The notes under the pieces are model-generated. The model did no database searches. It saw only the letters and a program-made list of their open reading frames with translations, and was not told the origin of the DNA. This document shows positions 26,669 through 34,913 of a DNA stretch of 64,000 nt, in pieces. The translations under genes were made by a program, and so were the position numbers. The DNA lies in assembly GCF_000585355.1 (NCBI RefSeq), contig NZ_KK073873.1:2461703-2525702 (forward strand), written 5' to 3'. Source of the stretch: Xylanibacter oryzae DSM 17970 (GTDB lineage Bacteria; Bacteroidota; Bacteroidia; Bacteroidales; Bacteroidaceae). How positions within the stretch are numbered: position 1 is the stretch's first letter; the number at the start of each line of letters is the position of its first letter.

Positions 26669-27208
26669 ATGAAAAAGATTGCAGTATTTTGTTCAGCTAA
26701 TAATAATATCGACCCTATATTTGCTGAAAAGACTAAGGAATTGGGTGAATGGATTGGTAAAAATAGCTATACATTGGTAAATGGCGGATGCGACCTGGGC
26801 CTTATGGAGAGTACCGCACAGGCTGTTCACGAAAATGGTGGACGGGTTATTGGTGTTGTGCCATCAAAAATAGAGAAAAATGGTCATATAAGCAAATTCT
26901 TAGATGTTGAGATTCCATGCGAAGATCTCTCTGACCGCAAACAACTTATGATTGTTCAGAGTGATATTATAATTGCTTTGCCTGGAGGCTTAGGTACTCT
27001 GGATGAAATTTTCACTGTTGCCGCATCAGCTACTATAGGATATACCAACAAAAAGGTTATTCTTTATAACATAAATGGATTTTGGGATGATCTTTTAGTT
27101 ATGCTGGAAGGTATGGAAAAAAGCAAATTTATGCGCGAACCTGTATCTGAACATATCGTGAATGCGAAGACATTTGAAGAATTATGCAATTTGATTGAGA
27201 ATTCGTAG
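26669..27208 (+). CDS. LOG-family phosphoribohydrolase (TIGR00730)
   Basis: A 179-residue Rossmann-fold protein with the LOG signature PGGLGTLDEIF near residues 105-115 and the upstream nucleotide-binding VNGGCDLGLM. Members release the base from nucleoside 5'-monophosphates (cytokinin riboside monophosphates in plants; purine monophosphates in bacteria). It is divergent from the helicase gene with overlapping promoter regions. Confidence 0.9.
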   Translation: MKKIAVFCSANNNIDPIFAEKTKELGEWIGKNSYTLVNGGCDLGLMESTAQAVHENGGRVIGVVPSKIEKNGHISKFLDVEIPCEDLSDRKQLMIVQSDIIIALPGGLGTLDEIFTVAASATIGYTNKKVILYNINGFWDDLLVMLEGMEKSKFMREPVSEHIVNAKTFEELCNLIENS

Positions 27209-27220
27209 ATATTTTTTCTG

Positions 27221-27262
27221 AATAGGTATACATATTTATAACAATTAATGTGTATACCTATT
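27221..27262 (+). repeat. 12-bp inverted repeat after the LOG gene
   Basis: AATAGGTATACA and TGTATACCTATT are exact inverted copies with an 18-base loop, 13 bases after the stop codon. No T tract follows, so termination is possible but unproven; it could also be a protein-binding or 3'-stabilising element. Confidence 0.5.
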
Positions 27263-27363
27263 TAGAGTTATAACGAAGAGTAATTCACAGTCAGAGATTC
27301 AGCCTATTATTCTCCGGCTATCAGTTTCCTCTGTCCGACAATACCAGCCCAATACAATAGGTT

Positions 27364-27771
27364 TTATTTTTCAATTTCAAGTTTATTTGCTATCCATGAT
27401 ATATATCCGCCTTGCAAATCTACTACATTAAACCCTTTAGCGGCAAGATTATGCGCAGCCAGATTGCTACGATGACCACTACGACAGTAAACATAAATAG
27501 TTTTGGTTTTATCAAGTTGGTTTGCTCCATTATTAAACGATGTACTGTCTAGCCAATCTAACTGATGAGATCCTTTTAGGTGTCCGGCAACAAATTCAGC
27601 ATTAGTGCGTACATCTAAGAGATATGCATCTTTATCAAGATGTAAACGTGAGTTGAACTCCTGAGCCGGGACAACTTCAACCTTGCGCTTCGACTTCTTT
27701 TGTGCATACGCGGTACCTATGAAGACACCCATAGCAGCGATTATAATAAAGACCTTTCTTGATAATTTCAT
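27364..27771 (-). CDS. Exported rhodanese-like sulfurtransferase
   Basis: A 135-residue protein with a signal peptide (residues 1-23, ending in TAYA) and a single rhodanese domain: LLDVRTNAEFVAGHLKGS followed by the active-site loop YCRSGHRS with Cys96. Rhodaneses move sulfane sulfur between thiols; periplasmic single-domain forms are common in Bacteroidetes but their acceptors are unknown. It lies 44 bases after the DUF3795 gene on the same strand and probably shares its transcript. Confidence 0.88.
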   Translation of the reverse strand: MKLSRKVFIIIAAMGVFIGTAYAQKKSKRKVEVVPAQEFNSRLHLDKDAYLLDVRTNAEFVAGHLKGSHQLDWLDSTSFNNGANQLDKTKTIYVYCRSGHRSNLAAHNLAAKGFNVVDLQGGYISWIANKLEIEK

Positions 27772-27815
27772 AATCTGTTCATATTAATAAGTCCATAAAT
27801 ATAAAGCTCCGCATA

Positions 27816-28163
27816 CTATTTTTTTATGACCACAATCTTTTTCTCAGCCATCTCATTAGCATACTCGTCCTCTCCTACTTCTTTTATTCTTCTGATGCAA
27901 GCCTCACGATCTGATCTGAATACAAATGAGAACACTTTAGTGAAAAAGTTATTAAACTTCTTACAGTCATGTGGATTCATACTGCATGCTGCACACGAGT
28001 TATTACCATTCGACATACAACATGCACGAACTTTACACCACGCAGCCTTCTCATTTTTTCTGCAGCCAAGACACTTACCACTAATATACTTACGACATGA
28101 GCCACAATACAGCCCACAATAGGCTATCAAATCTTTATCAACTTTTATTTCTTTATTCTCCAT
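27816..28163 (-). CDS. DUF3795 cysteine-rich protein
   Basis: About 115 residues from ATG 28163. An in-frame ATG at 28175 overlaps the -7 element and is rejected. The N-terminal half carries a dense cysteine array (YCGLYCGSCRKYI, CLGCRKNE, CKVRACC, CAACSMNPHDC) characteristic of DUF3795, expected to bind zinc or an Fe-S cluster; the C-terminal half is basic and helical. The function of the family is unknown. The promoter predicts an mRNA starting only about five bases before the start codon. Confidence 0.85.
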   Translation of the reverse strand: MENKEIKVDKDLIAYCGLYCGSCRKYISGKCLGCRKNEKAAWCKVRACCMSNGNNSCAACSMNPHDCKKFNNFFTKVFSFVFRSDREACIRRIKEVGEDEYANEMAEKKIVVIKK

Positions 28164-28172
28164 ATTATTATG

Positions 28173-28204
28173 CAAATATAATATTAATAAAATTAGTTTC
28201 CAAA
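28173..28204 (-). promoter_or_regulatory. Promoter of the DUF3795-rhodanese operon
   Basis: Minus-strand TTTG (28204-28201), exactly 20 bases, TATATTTG (28180-28173): a perfect consensus promoter. Confidence 0.85.
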
Positions 28205-28213
28205 TATTAAGTC

Positions 28214-28249
28214 AAAAAATAGGCTGTGAAAATATCACCACAGCCTATT
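28214..28249 (-). terminator. Terminator after the AraC-type regulator gene
   Basis: AATAGGCTGTG pairs with CACAGCCTATT (11 bp, loop of ten), giving a run of six T on the minus strand. It ends about ten bases before the next promoter. Confidence 0.8.
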
Positions 28250-28254
28250 ACTAA

Positions 28255-29178
28255 TTATACTATAGGAACATATATTTCACTTTCCAGCTTATTAGGATCT
28301 GTACATTCAGGATCATTGAGATAAATTTCAAAACCGGGGCGGGCATCTATCTGATACCCTCCATCTGGTATATACTTACCATATATAGTATCATATACTT
28401 CATCAAGTTTGTCATAAGATCCTTGATATTTATATGCGGCATACTTGCCACCGGCTATTTCCTTAACTCCTATTTCACCTTTTGGTTCCATTTTGAAAGG
28501 TAATGCCAAACATATATCTGCTCTCTGTTTATCACTTTCCGTGACTTTAGGGTCATCATGATATATACCAATATGGGCAATTTTACCTTCTATAAGCATC
28601 TGATGTATTATATTAGACTTATCAGTAGAGCCACATATTCTTTCCATTTCATCTTTGAACTTTCCTGATGTACTTACATACTGCCATAACTTTCGCCATG
28701 CCATACCATAATCATTTTTCTTGTAGTCACCTATAAGGCAGATATATATTGCCTGTCTAGGCTCCAAATTAATGATTCTTTCACTTAACTCCAGACCGGG
28801 ATTGATTTTTAACGGTTTCATAATTGTGTACGTTTTATTGTTTTTATAATCTGTAGGTGTGATGTCATAGAACTGCTTGAAGGCTTTTGACAGAGAAGAA
28901 GGCACATCATATCCTACGCTATAAGCTATTTCTTGAACAGACATATCGGTATACCGTAATAGTCGGGCTGCAGTCTCGACTCTCACTCTTGTAATAAATG
29001 CCCCGATAGGTTCGCCAAGGAATGCCTTTAAGATGCGATGGAAATGATAAGGCGAGAAGTTGGAAATGCCGGCCAACACTTCCAAATCGATATCATCGGC
29101 CAAATGATTGTTTATGTACTCGACGATAATGTTTATCCTCCTCGAATAGTCCTCTCTTGTTGATAGTCTTTGTTGCAT
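28255..29178 (-). CDS. AraC-family regulator with GyrI-like effector domain
   Basis: A 307-residue regulator. The N-terminal ~110 residues hold two helix-turn-helix motifs of the AraC/MarA class (LEVLAGISNFSPYHFHRIL and MSVQEIAYSVGYDVPSSLSK). The rest is a GyrI/SbmC-like (Rob-type) small-molecule-binding domain (LEPRQAIYICLIGDY, KYAAYKYQGSYDKLDE, FEIYLNDP). Such proteins sense hydrophobic drugs or metabolites. Upstream are several possible -7 elements (TATCTTTG at 29210-29203 and 29273-29266 on the minus strand). It faces the poly-amino-acid synthetase gene across the hairpin-rich gap and is a candidate regulator of it by position only. Confidence 0.9.
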   Translation of the reverse strand: MQQRLSTREDYSRRINIIVEYINNHLADDIDLEVLAGISNFSPYHFHRILKAFLGEPIGAFITRVRVETAARLLRYTDMSVQEIAYSVGYDVPSSLSKAFKQFYDITPTDYKNNKTYTIMKPLKINPGLELSERIINLEPRQAIYICLIGDYKKNDYGMAWRKLWQYVSTSGKFKDEMERICGSTDKSNIIHQMLIEGKIAHIGIYHDDPKVTESDKQRADICLALPFKMEPKGEIGVKEIAGGKYAAYKYQGSYDKLDEVYDTIYGKYIPDGGYQIDARPGFEIYLNDPECTDPNKLESEIYVPIV

Positions 29179-29310
29179 AATTTTTCTTTTATATCACGAG
29201 TGCAAAGATAGCTAGAGTCGTATTTATACACTTGTCCAATCTTGCTAACTTCATATTATTCGATGCAAAGATAATACAAAAGTAAATGTTTAGCTATCTT
29301 TTTATTATCC

Positions 29311-29391
29311 AAAAGCATTGAGTTTGACTACTCGGAGCATAACTTTAATGATGTAAAAGCTATGCTCCGAGTAGTCAAACTCAATGCTTTT
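29311..29391. repeat. Perfect 31-bp inverted repeat (81-base hairpin)
   Basis: Arm 29311-29341 (AAAAGCATTGAGTTTGACTA, then CTCGGAGCATA) is the exact reverse complement of 29361-29391. After one mismatch the stem resumes with CTTT/AAAG (29343-29346 with 29356-29359), leaving a nine-base loop. It is far longer than an ordinary terminator and is not next to a stop codon. Candidates are a miniature inverted-repeat element, a structured small RNA, or a protein-binding cruciform. Confidence 0.8.
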
Positions 29392-29484
29392 CGCAGTAAA
29401 AACAGACCTAAAAATGAGTTAAAGGCATTACTTTTCACATCTCTAATTACACTATTTTAGTGATATCCAGGTGATCTATTAACG

Positions 29485-29690
29485 AAATAAATACCACAAT
29501 ACCACTATCTTCATAAGTCACTGAATACAAAAGATATACAAAGCAACCAACATAACGTTTTTACCACAAAATACCACTCATATACCACTCTGAAGGTAGA
29601 GTGGTATATGAGTGGCATTTTGTGGCATTTCAATACAATGTAAAAGCCCATAAACACAGAGGTAGTGGTATAGTGGTATTATTTATAAAA
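29485..29690. repeat. Nested TACCAC-rich inverted-repeat element
   Basis: Inner hairpin: 29564-29591 pairs with 29598-29625 at 27 of 28 positions around a six-base loop. Outer arms: 29492-29510 pairs with 29660-29678 at 17 of 19. The arms are built from repeated TACCAC units (GTGGTA on the right). The whole looks like a miniature transposable element or the terminal remnant of a larger element; no transposase is present. Confidence 0.65.
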
Positions 29691-29881
29691 AAATCAAACG
29701 ATCTACTGTTGATGACATTGAAAAATGCCTAGTATAAACGCTCAAAGTACCAACTAATTGAATAATAATCTACAAAGGGGGATCTTTAATATATCACAGC
29801 CTCTAAAAAAGTATTTTTAATACATAAGATAAATTAACTCAAAAATATATATTATGCATCATGCTTTCTAATATTTATTCT

Positions 29882-29889
29882 TATCTTTG
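29882..29889 (+). promoter_or_regulatory. Putative -7 element of the synthetase gene
   Basis: TATCTTTG, a perfect -7 match, implies a leader of about 110 bases before ATG 30004. No clear TTTG lies 19-20 bases upstream, which may point to activator dependence. Confidence 0.45.
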
Positions 29890-30003
29890 CGACAATTCAA
29901 ATTTCATCATTGAGATTTATAGTAAATAGATAATACAAATCTGTGTCGTGACTATCTTAATATGGTTACATACAATCGAAATAATTGATAAGAATCTTAC
30001 TTT

Positions 30004-33000
30004 ATGTTTTTAGAAAAATTTTTTGAAGGCTCAGTAAAGACTTTCCCTAATAATAAGGCAATTGAAGAAGGTGAAAAACAGTATACCTATCTTGAGGCTG
30101 AAAAGAAAGCAAACAAACTGGCCAACTATCTTAAGGGACTTTCAATAGGTCCTGAAGATAAAGTTACGATATTATTGCCACGTTGTGCAGAGGTAACAAT
30201 CTCAATGCTTGGAATACTAAAGGCCGGCGCAGCGTATATTCCACTAGATCCGGAAATTCCTGCCGACAGAGTTAACTTTATAATGGAGGATGCTGACGCC
30301 AAACTACTAATCACATCCGATGAAATACTAGATAGAATAGGAGGGCAACTATCGTCATTTCCTATATTTAACATAGACAAACAAACAGCAGAACTTGATA
30401 ACTACCCCGACACAAAACCAATTGTAGAAGGACGTAGTGAAGACAATTTGTGCTATATGATATACACATCTGGAACCACCGGTAAACCTAAAGGTGTGTT
30501 ATTGATGCACAAAAACGCCGTGACATACGTAAACGGAGCACGGAAAATATACCCCATAAACGAAACTGATAGAGCCCTACAGGGATTTTCTGTATCTTTC
30601 GACGCGTCAGTTGAAGAAATATGGGTGCCATTATCAGCAGGAGCCACACTTGTGATTGGAACATTCGACATTATGCGCTCCGGCGACAGGTTCTCATCAA
30701 TACTTCAAGGTCTTGGCATCACATTCCTATCATGCGCACCTACGCTGTTGTCAATGGTAAAAGATGATATCCCAAATCTCAGAATTTTGATATTCGGTGG
30801 TGAGGTATGCTCTCGCGACATAGCCAATCGATGGTGTAAAGAGGGCCGTATGGTGTACAACACTTACGGTCCTACAGAAGCTACTGTCATCGCCACCTAC
30901 TCCATTCTCAAACCATGCGAAGAAGTAACGATTGGTAAAGCACTAGACGGATATGACGTACTCTTGGTAGATGACGACATGAATGTTATCGACGAGATAG
31001 ACAAAGAAGGTGAAATACTAATTGGTGGTGACAGCATAGCCAGGGGTTACCTAAATCGAGACGACCTCACTGCAAAGAAATTCATCACCACCGAACGCTA
31101 CTGCGGCAAAATGAAGCGATATTATCGCACAGGCGATTTGGCTAAATATAACAAAGACAAGGAATTCCTTTTCATCGGTCGTGCCGACGCTCAAGTGAAA
31201 GTACGCGGATTCCGTGTAGAACTCGCTGAGATAGAAGGACTGCTCATGCAGGACGAGGCCGTACAAACTGCAGCAGTAACACTTGACAAAGATACTCAGC
31301 AATTAGCAGCCTTCGTGGTGCTACGCGCAGGAAAAACAATAGATCGTGCTGTGATTGCAAAGCAATTCAGATTATTGCTACCATATTACATGATTCCATC
31401 TACACTTGACGTAATAGACAAACTTCCGATGACATCTAGTCAGAAGATAGACCGCAAACGTCTACCGTCGCCAAAGATACCTCTGAGCTTTTCTAGAGAC
31501 AGAAACATTATACAGCCTTCAACACCTCTAGAGAAGGCTATGGTTAAAGTAATAGCCAAAAACATAAACCGTGATGACATATCCATGGACGACCATTTCT
31601 TCAATGATTTGGGAGGACATTCACTACTCGCTGCCATTGTAGTTTCTGAAATGAGAGAACAGAAGATGTTTGAAAACATGTCAGTGGTAGATGTATACAA
31701 ATATCCGATACTTTCAGATCTTGCGAAAGAACTAGAGAAAAAACGTCCTACAAAAGACGAGAAAAAAGAGGAACGTGATATATACAAAGTTACTACATTG
31801 AACTATTATCTTTGTTCACTATGTCAGGGTATATCACTTGTATTCCTAACTTTACTATTTGGACTAGAATGGTTGGGACCATTCTTCATCTATTCATATT
31901 TCTATTCAGCCGATTACGGTGTATTATACTCAATATATGTGAGTCTATTCTCCTACTTCCTTATACTACCTTGCCTCACTGTCTTTTCTATAATATTCAA
32001 ATGGATAGTACTCGGTAGGATCCGTCCGGGGAAATACAAGCTTTGGGGTAGTTATTACTTCCGTTTCTGGATTGTAGGCAAAGTTACAGCTATCTGCCCT
32101 GTAATATACTTCACGGGCACATCCATAATGAACTGGTTCCTGAGGTTTATGGGTGCAAAGGTAGGAAACAACTGCTATATCAATACATCTGCCATCGACA
32201 CATTCGATTTAGTAAAGATAGGTGACAATGTGAGCATTTGCACCGATACGCACCTAAGAGGATATACCATAGAAGACGGTTGGCTCAAAATAGGCACTAT
32301 AGAACTTGAAGACAATGCTTTTGTAGGTACTCGTTGCTGCCTAGCTCATAATTCAAAGATGAGTAAAAACAGTTCGATAGAAGACCTTACTCTGGTACCA
32401 GAAGGCACTACTATACCTGAGAACGAAAATTGGGGTGGTTCGCCTCCTACCAAAATCGGGATAAACGAAAAGAAAGATACCATTAAGCTTTGGTCTCCTA
32501 AATTCACTTTACTGTCATTGGCATGTGTATTCATCATACCACTTGTCACTATGGTGGCATTCTTCCCTGGTATGTTGGCAGTAGCCCACATCAACTATGT
32601 ATCAAGCATATGGAGTTTCGCATGGATAACACTATTAATCGGCTTATCATTCGTGGTGCTACTAACAGTAATTATCGCATTATTTAAATGGTTGCTTCTT
32701 GGCAATATAAAAGAGGGACGCTACAAAGTAAACAGTCTCTTCTATTATAAGAAATGGTTTTTTGACCAACTGATGAAACTAAGTTTGCAGGTTATTGGCA
32801 CTCTTTACACGACGCTATATCTACAAAAATGGTTCAAGATGTTGGGTGTAAAGATGGGTAAACGCGTGGAGATATCAACCGTGGAGTTTATCTCTCCAGA
32901 CTTACTGGTTACTGGAGACGAATGTTTCCTAGCCGACTCTGTATCGGTGGGTGCATCGTATGTACGTAACGGTTATATAGAGATAGCAAAAACATATATA

Positions 33001-33882
33001 GGAAACCGTACATTCGTAGGCAACAGTGCCGTACTGAGCCCTGGAACCAAAATAGGAGACGATGTCCTCGTTGGCGTTCTTTCAAAGATGAAGGAAGAAG
33101 ACCTACCTGTAAAAGACGGGACAAATTGGTTTGGATCACCTGCAGTGTTCCTTCCACGAAGAGACATAAACCACGACTTTTCGTCAGAACGCACTTACAA
33201 GCCTTCAAAAAAATTATTTTTCTACCGCTATTTTATTGAATTTTTCCGTGTTATTCTACCATCAACCTTCTTTATTTTCATGGCAGGTATCATCACCGAC
33301 GTAACTTCTCGTATGCAGATTGAGAGAGATCTTAGTGAACTATTATTATGGTTCCCTCTTCTCTATATAGGCGCATCAATAATCGGTATATTTGTAACAG
33401 CACTGCTAAAATGGATAATTGTTGGAAAGTATGTACCACAAAACAAACCTTTATGGAGTGGATTTGTATGGCGTAGTGAACTTATAACCGGTCTGTATGA
33501 GAATTTCTTAGTGCTATTTTGCATCAATATCCTTACAGGTACACCATTTATAAAATATCCACTTAGACTGCTAGGTTGTAAAATAGGTAAACGCACATGT
33601 ATATTTACGACACAGATAACAGAATTCGACCTCATACATGTGGATGATTATACTGCCCTTAATGACAATTGTACAATGCAGACCCACCTATTTGAAGACC
33701 GCGTCATGAAGATGTCGTATGTCACTATGGAAGAGAACTGCTCTGTTGGTGGTATGTCTGTTGTGCTTTACGATTCGAAGATGGAGAAAAATGCCATACT
33801 TGACCCATTGTCTGTACTTATGAAGAATGAAACACTGTCTGCAGACAACAGATATATTGGTGCTCCGGCAAAAAAAGTATAA
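30004..33882 (+). CDS. Pls-type (poly-amino-acid) membrane-bound peptide synthetase
   Basis: A 1292-residue single-module synthetase. Adenylation domain (1-510): IYTSGTTGKPKG, FDASVEEIW (199-207), YNTYGPTEAT, YRTGDLA and SSQKIDRK (Lys481). Carrier domain: LGGHSLL with phosphopantetheine Ser540. Then three modules, each two membrane helices plus a hexapeptide/beta-helix-like domain: helices near 603-632 and 637-672, domain ~712-815; helices ~832-858 and 865-898, domain ~945-1055; helices ~1080-1102 and 1112-1142, domain ~1180-1292. This A-T-six-helix-three-domain plan is that of Streptomyces epsilon-poly-L-lysine synthetase Pls (about 1319 residues). No condensation or thioesterase domain is present. 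Pocket residues D200 A201 E204 S243 I263 G265 T287 V295 I296 K481 suggest lysine. The gene stands alone; a phosphopantetheinyl transferase must act from elsewhere. Confidence 0.88.
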   Translation: MFLEKFFEGSVKTFPNNKAIEEGEKQYTYLEAEKKANKLANYLKGLSIGPEDKVTILLPRCAEVTISMLGILKAGAAYIPLDPEIPADRVNFIMEDADAKLLITSDEILDRIGGQLSSFPIFNIDKQTAELDNYPDTKPIVEGRSEDNLCYMIYTSGTTGKPKGVLLMHKNAVTYVNGARKIYPINETDRALQGFSVSFDASVEEIWVPLSAGATLVIGTFDIMRSGDRFSSILQGLGITFLSCAPTLLSMVKDDIPNLRILIFGGEVCSRDIANRWCKEGRMVYNTYGPTEATVIATYSILKPCEEVTIGKALDGYDVLLVDDDMNVIDEIDKEGEILIGGDSIARGYLNRDDLTAKKFITTERYCGKMKRYYRTGDLAKYNKDKEFLFIGRADAQVKVRGFRVELAEIEGLLMQDEAVQTAAVTLDKDTQQLAAFVVLRAGKTIDRAVIAKQFRLLLPYYMIPSTLDVIDKLPMTSSQKIDRKRLPSPKIPLSFSRDRNIIQPSTPLEKAMVKVIAKNINRDDISMDDHFFNDLGGHSLLAAIVVSEMREQKMFENMSVVDVYKYPILSDLAKELEKKRPTKDEKKEERDIYKVTTLNYYLCSLCQGISLVFLTLLFGLEWLGPFFIYSYFYSADYGVLYSIYVSLFSYFLILPCLTVFSIIFKWIVLGRIRPGKYKLWGSYYFRFWIVGKVTAICPVIYFTGTSIMNWFLRFMGAKVGNNCYINTSAIDTFDLVKIGDNVSICTDTHLRGYTIEDGWLKIGTIELEDNAFVGTRCCLAHNSKMSKNSSIEDLTLVPEGTTIPENENWGGSPPTKIGINEKKDTIKLWSPKFTLLSLACVFIIPLVTMVAFFPGMLAVAHINYVSSIWSFAWITLLIGLSFVVLLTVIIALFKWLLLGNIKEGRYKVNSLFYYKKWFFDQLMKLSLQVIGTLYTTLYLQKWFKMLGVKMGKRVEISTVEFISPDLLVTGDECFLADSVSVGASYVRNGYIEIAKTYIGNRTFVGNSAVLSPGTKIGDDVLVGVLSKMKEEDLPVKDGTNWFGSPAVFLPRRDINHDFSSERTYKPSKKLFFYRYFIEFFRVILPSTFFIFMAGIITDVTSRMQIERDLSELLLWFPLLYIGASIIGIFVTALLKWIIVGKYVPQNKPLWSGFVWRSELITGLYENFLVLFCINILTGTPFIKYPLRLLGCKIGKRTCIFTTQITEFDLIHVDDYTALNDNCTMQTHLFEDRVMKMSYVTMEENCSVGGMSVVLYDSKMEKNAILDPLSVLMKNETLSADNRYIGAPAKKV

Positions 33883-33886
33883 ATTT

Positions 33887-33916
33887 TTAAGGCGTGCTAT
33901 AGATGGCACGCCTTAA
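33887..33916. terminator. Hairpin between convergent synthetase and methyltransferase genes
   Basis: TTAAGGCGTGC is the exact inverse of GCACGCCTTAA (11-bp stem, eight-base loop), five bases after the synthetase stop. The T tract is weak on both strands, but the GC-rich stem and convergent position support termination. Confidence 0.65.
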
Positions 33917-33939
33917 TTGAATCAACTTAGATATTCTTT

Positions 33940-34722
33940 CTATATAGATATTTTCTTTCCTATATAGAACACATACCCATAATACTGTTTGTACTTGGAA
34001 TATAATTCCGCTTCATGGCGTTGATACTTAATCAAGTTCTCGGCAGTAGGGTTGCCTGGATAATTTCTTAGAAAGATCTCCTGTGCACCCTTTTGTGGAG
34101 TATAGAAATTATCTGTCCAACATTCTTCTGGAAGTATAAACGTGGCCACTGGAATATATCCTGCTGCCTGCATTTGCTTCACCTTATTAGGTATCGTGTC
34201 TATTTCAGAATACGCCTCATTCCAGAACTTATCTATCTCTTCAGGGCGGTTCTCTGTAAACCATGATGCTTCTGTCACAGCAACATAACCTCCGGTCTTG
34301 ATAAACTTACGCCAATATTCCAGACCGTGTTTAAAGCCAATGTTATAGATAGCGCCCTCGCACCATATTACATCAAACTCGCTTTCTGAAAAAGGTAGTT
34401 CGTCCATAGAGCCTACAATACCGTTAACTCTGTCGGATAACTTAAGATTAGCGAAACGATTTCTGAGTTTATCAATAAATGTGGGAAATAGATCCAAGGC
34501 AGTAATACGGCCCTTTATATTCTGTGCCAAGGTAGCAGTCTGCCCACCTGTACCGCAACCTAGGTCAGCTATTTTACTATCTTCAGTAAGCCCATCGATA
34601 AAGCTGAGAGCCAGCTTCGTCATCTCCTCACTTCCGGGGCCCTGGCGTTCTATACTTGAGAAATATTCACATAGTAAACTGAAATCAAAATCATAGATTG
34701 TTTGTTCTTTATCATTATTCAT
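33940..34722 (-). CDS. Class I SAM-dependent methyltransferase
   Basis: A 260-residue soluble protein with the Rossmann SAM-binding motif IADLGCGTGGQTATLA (motif I, about residues 56-71), LDLFPTF (motif II) and FDVIWCEGAIYNIG (post-motif). The layout resembles UbiE/Cyclopropane-type methyltransferases, but the C-terminal substrate region (WTDNFYTPQKG, KYKQYYGYVFYIGKK) is not one I can assign. It converges on the synthetase gene, so coupling with it is not implied. Confidence 0.85.
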   Translation of the reverse strand: MNNDKEQTIYDFDFSLLCEYFSSIERQGPGSEEMTKLALSFIDGLTEDSKIADLGCGTGGQTATLAQNIKGRITALDLFPTFIDKLRNRFANLKLSDRVNGIVGSMDELPFSESEFDVIWCEGAIYNIGFKHGLEYWRKFIKTGGYVAVTEASWFTENRPEEIDKFWNEAYSEIDTIPNKVKQMQAAGYIPVATFILPEECWTDNFYTPQKGAQEIFLRNYPGNPTAENLIKYQRHEAELYSKYKQYYGYVFYIGKKISI

Positions 34723-34796
34723 GACGTTAAAATTTTATTGTAAATATATAATGTAATTATTCTCAGACACTTGTATGTACCTGAGAAACCTTAGGG

Positions 34797-34828
34797 ATAA
34801 CCTATAACCAAATGGTCATAAGGTTATT
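34797..34828. repeat. Short imperfect palindrome in the YaaA-methyltransferase gap
   Basis: ATAACCT pairs with AGGTTAT, and inner ACC with GGT around AAAT. It lies beyond the YaaA stop and before the methyltransferase gene. No T tract follows on the minus strand, so it may be an operator or weak 3' hairpin. Confidence 0.35.
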
Positions 34829-34913
34829 TACTTTACAATATCCAAATTTGTTTTTAACATCCGGTGGCAAAGATACAAATTTACATTGATTATATCAAAT
34901 TTCCTTGCTGTTT

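Larger units (their letters stand above)
29179..30003. other. 825-base gene-free region with two inverted-repeat elements
   Basis: No credible coding frame is seen on either strand. The region holds -7 elements for the AraC gene at its left end, an 81-base near-perfect hairpin (29311-29391), a ~206-base nested inverted-repeat element rich in TACCAC (29485-29690), and a -7 element for the synthetase gene at 29882. Between them is AT-rich sequence without recognised features. Confidence 0.7.

Noticed and set aside
27300..27362. Short minus-strand coding-like fragment (LYWAGIVGQRKLIAGE before a stop) downstream of the rhodanese gene
   Set aside because: Only about 18 codons with no start and no identifiable family; too little to call a pseudogene.
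29564..29625. TACCAC repeats as a CRISPR array or leader
   Set aside because: The units are short, unevenly spaced and arranged as one nested palindrome, not as direct repeats with unique spacers; no cas genes nearby.
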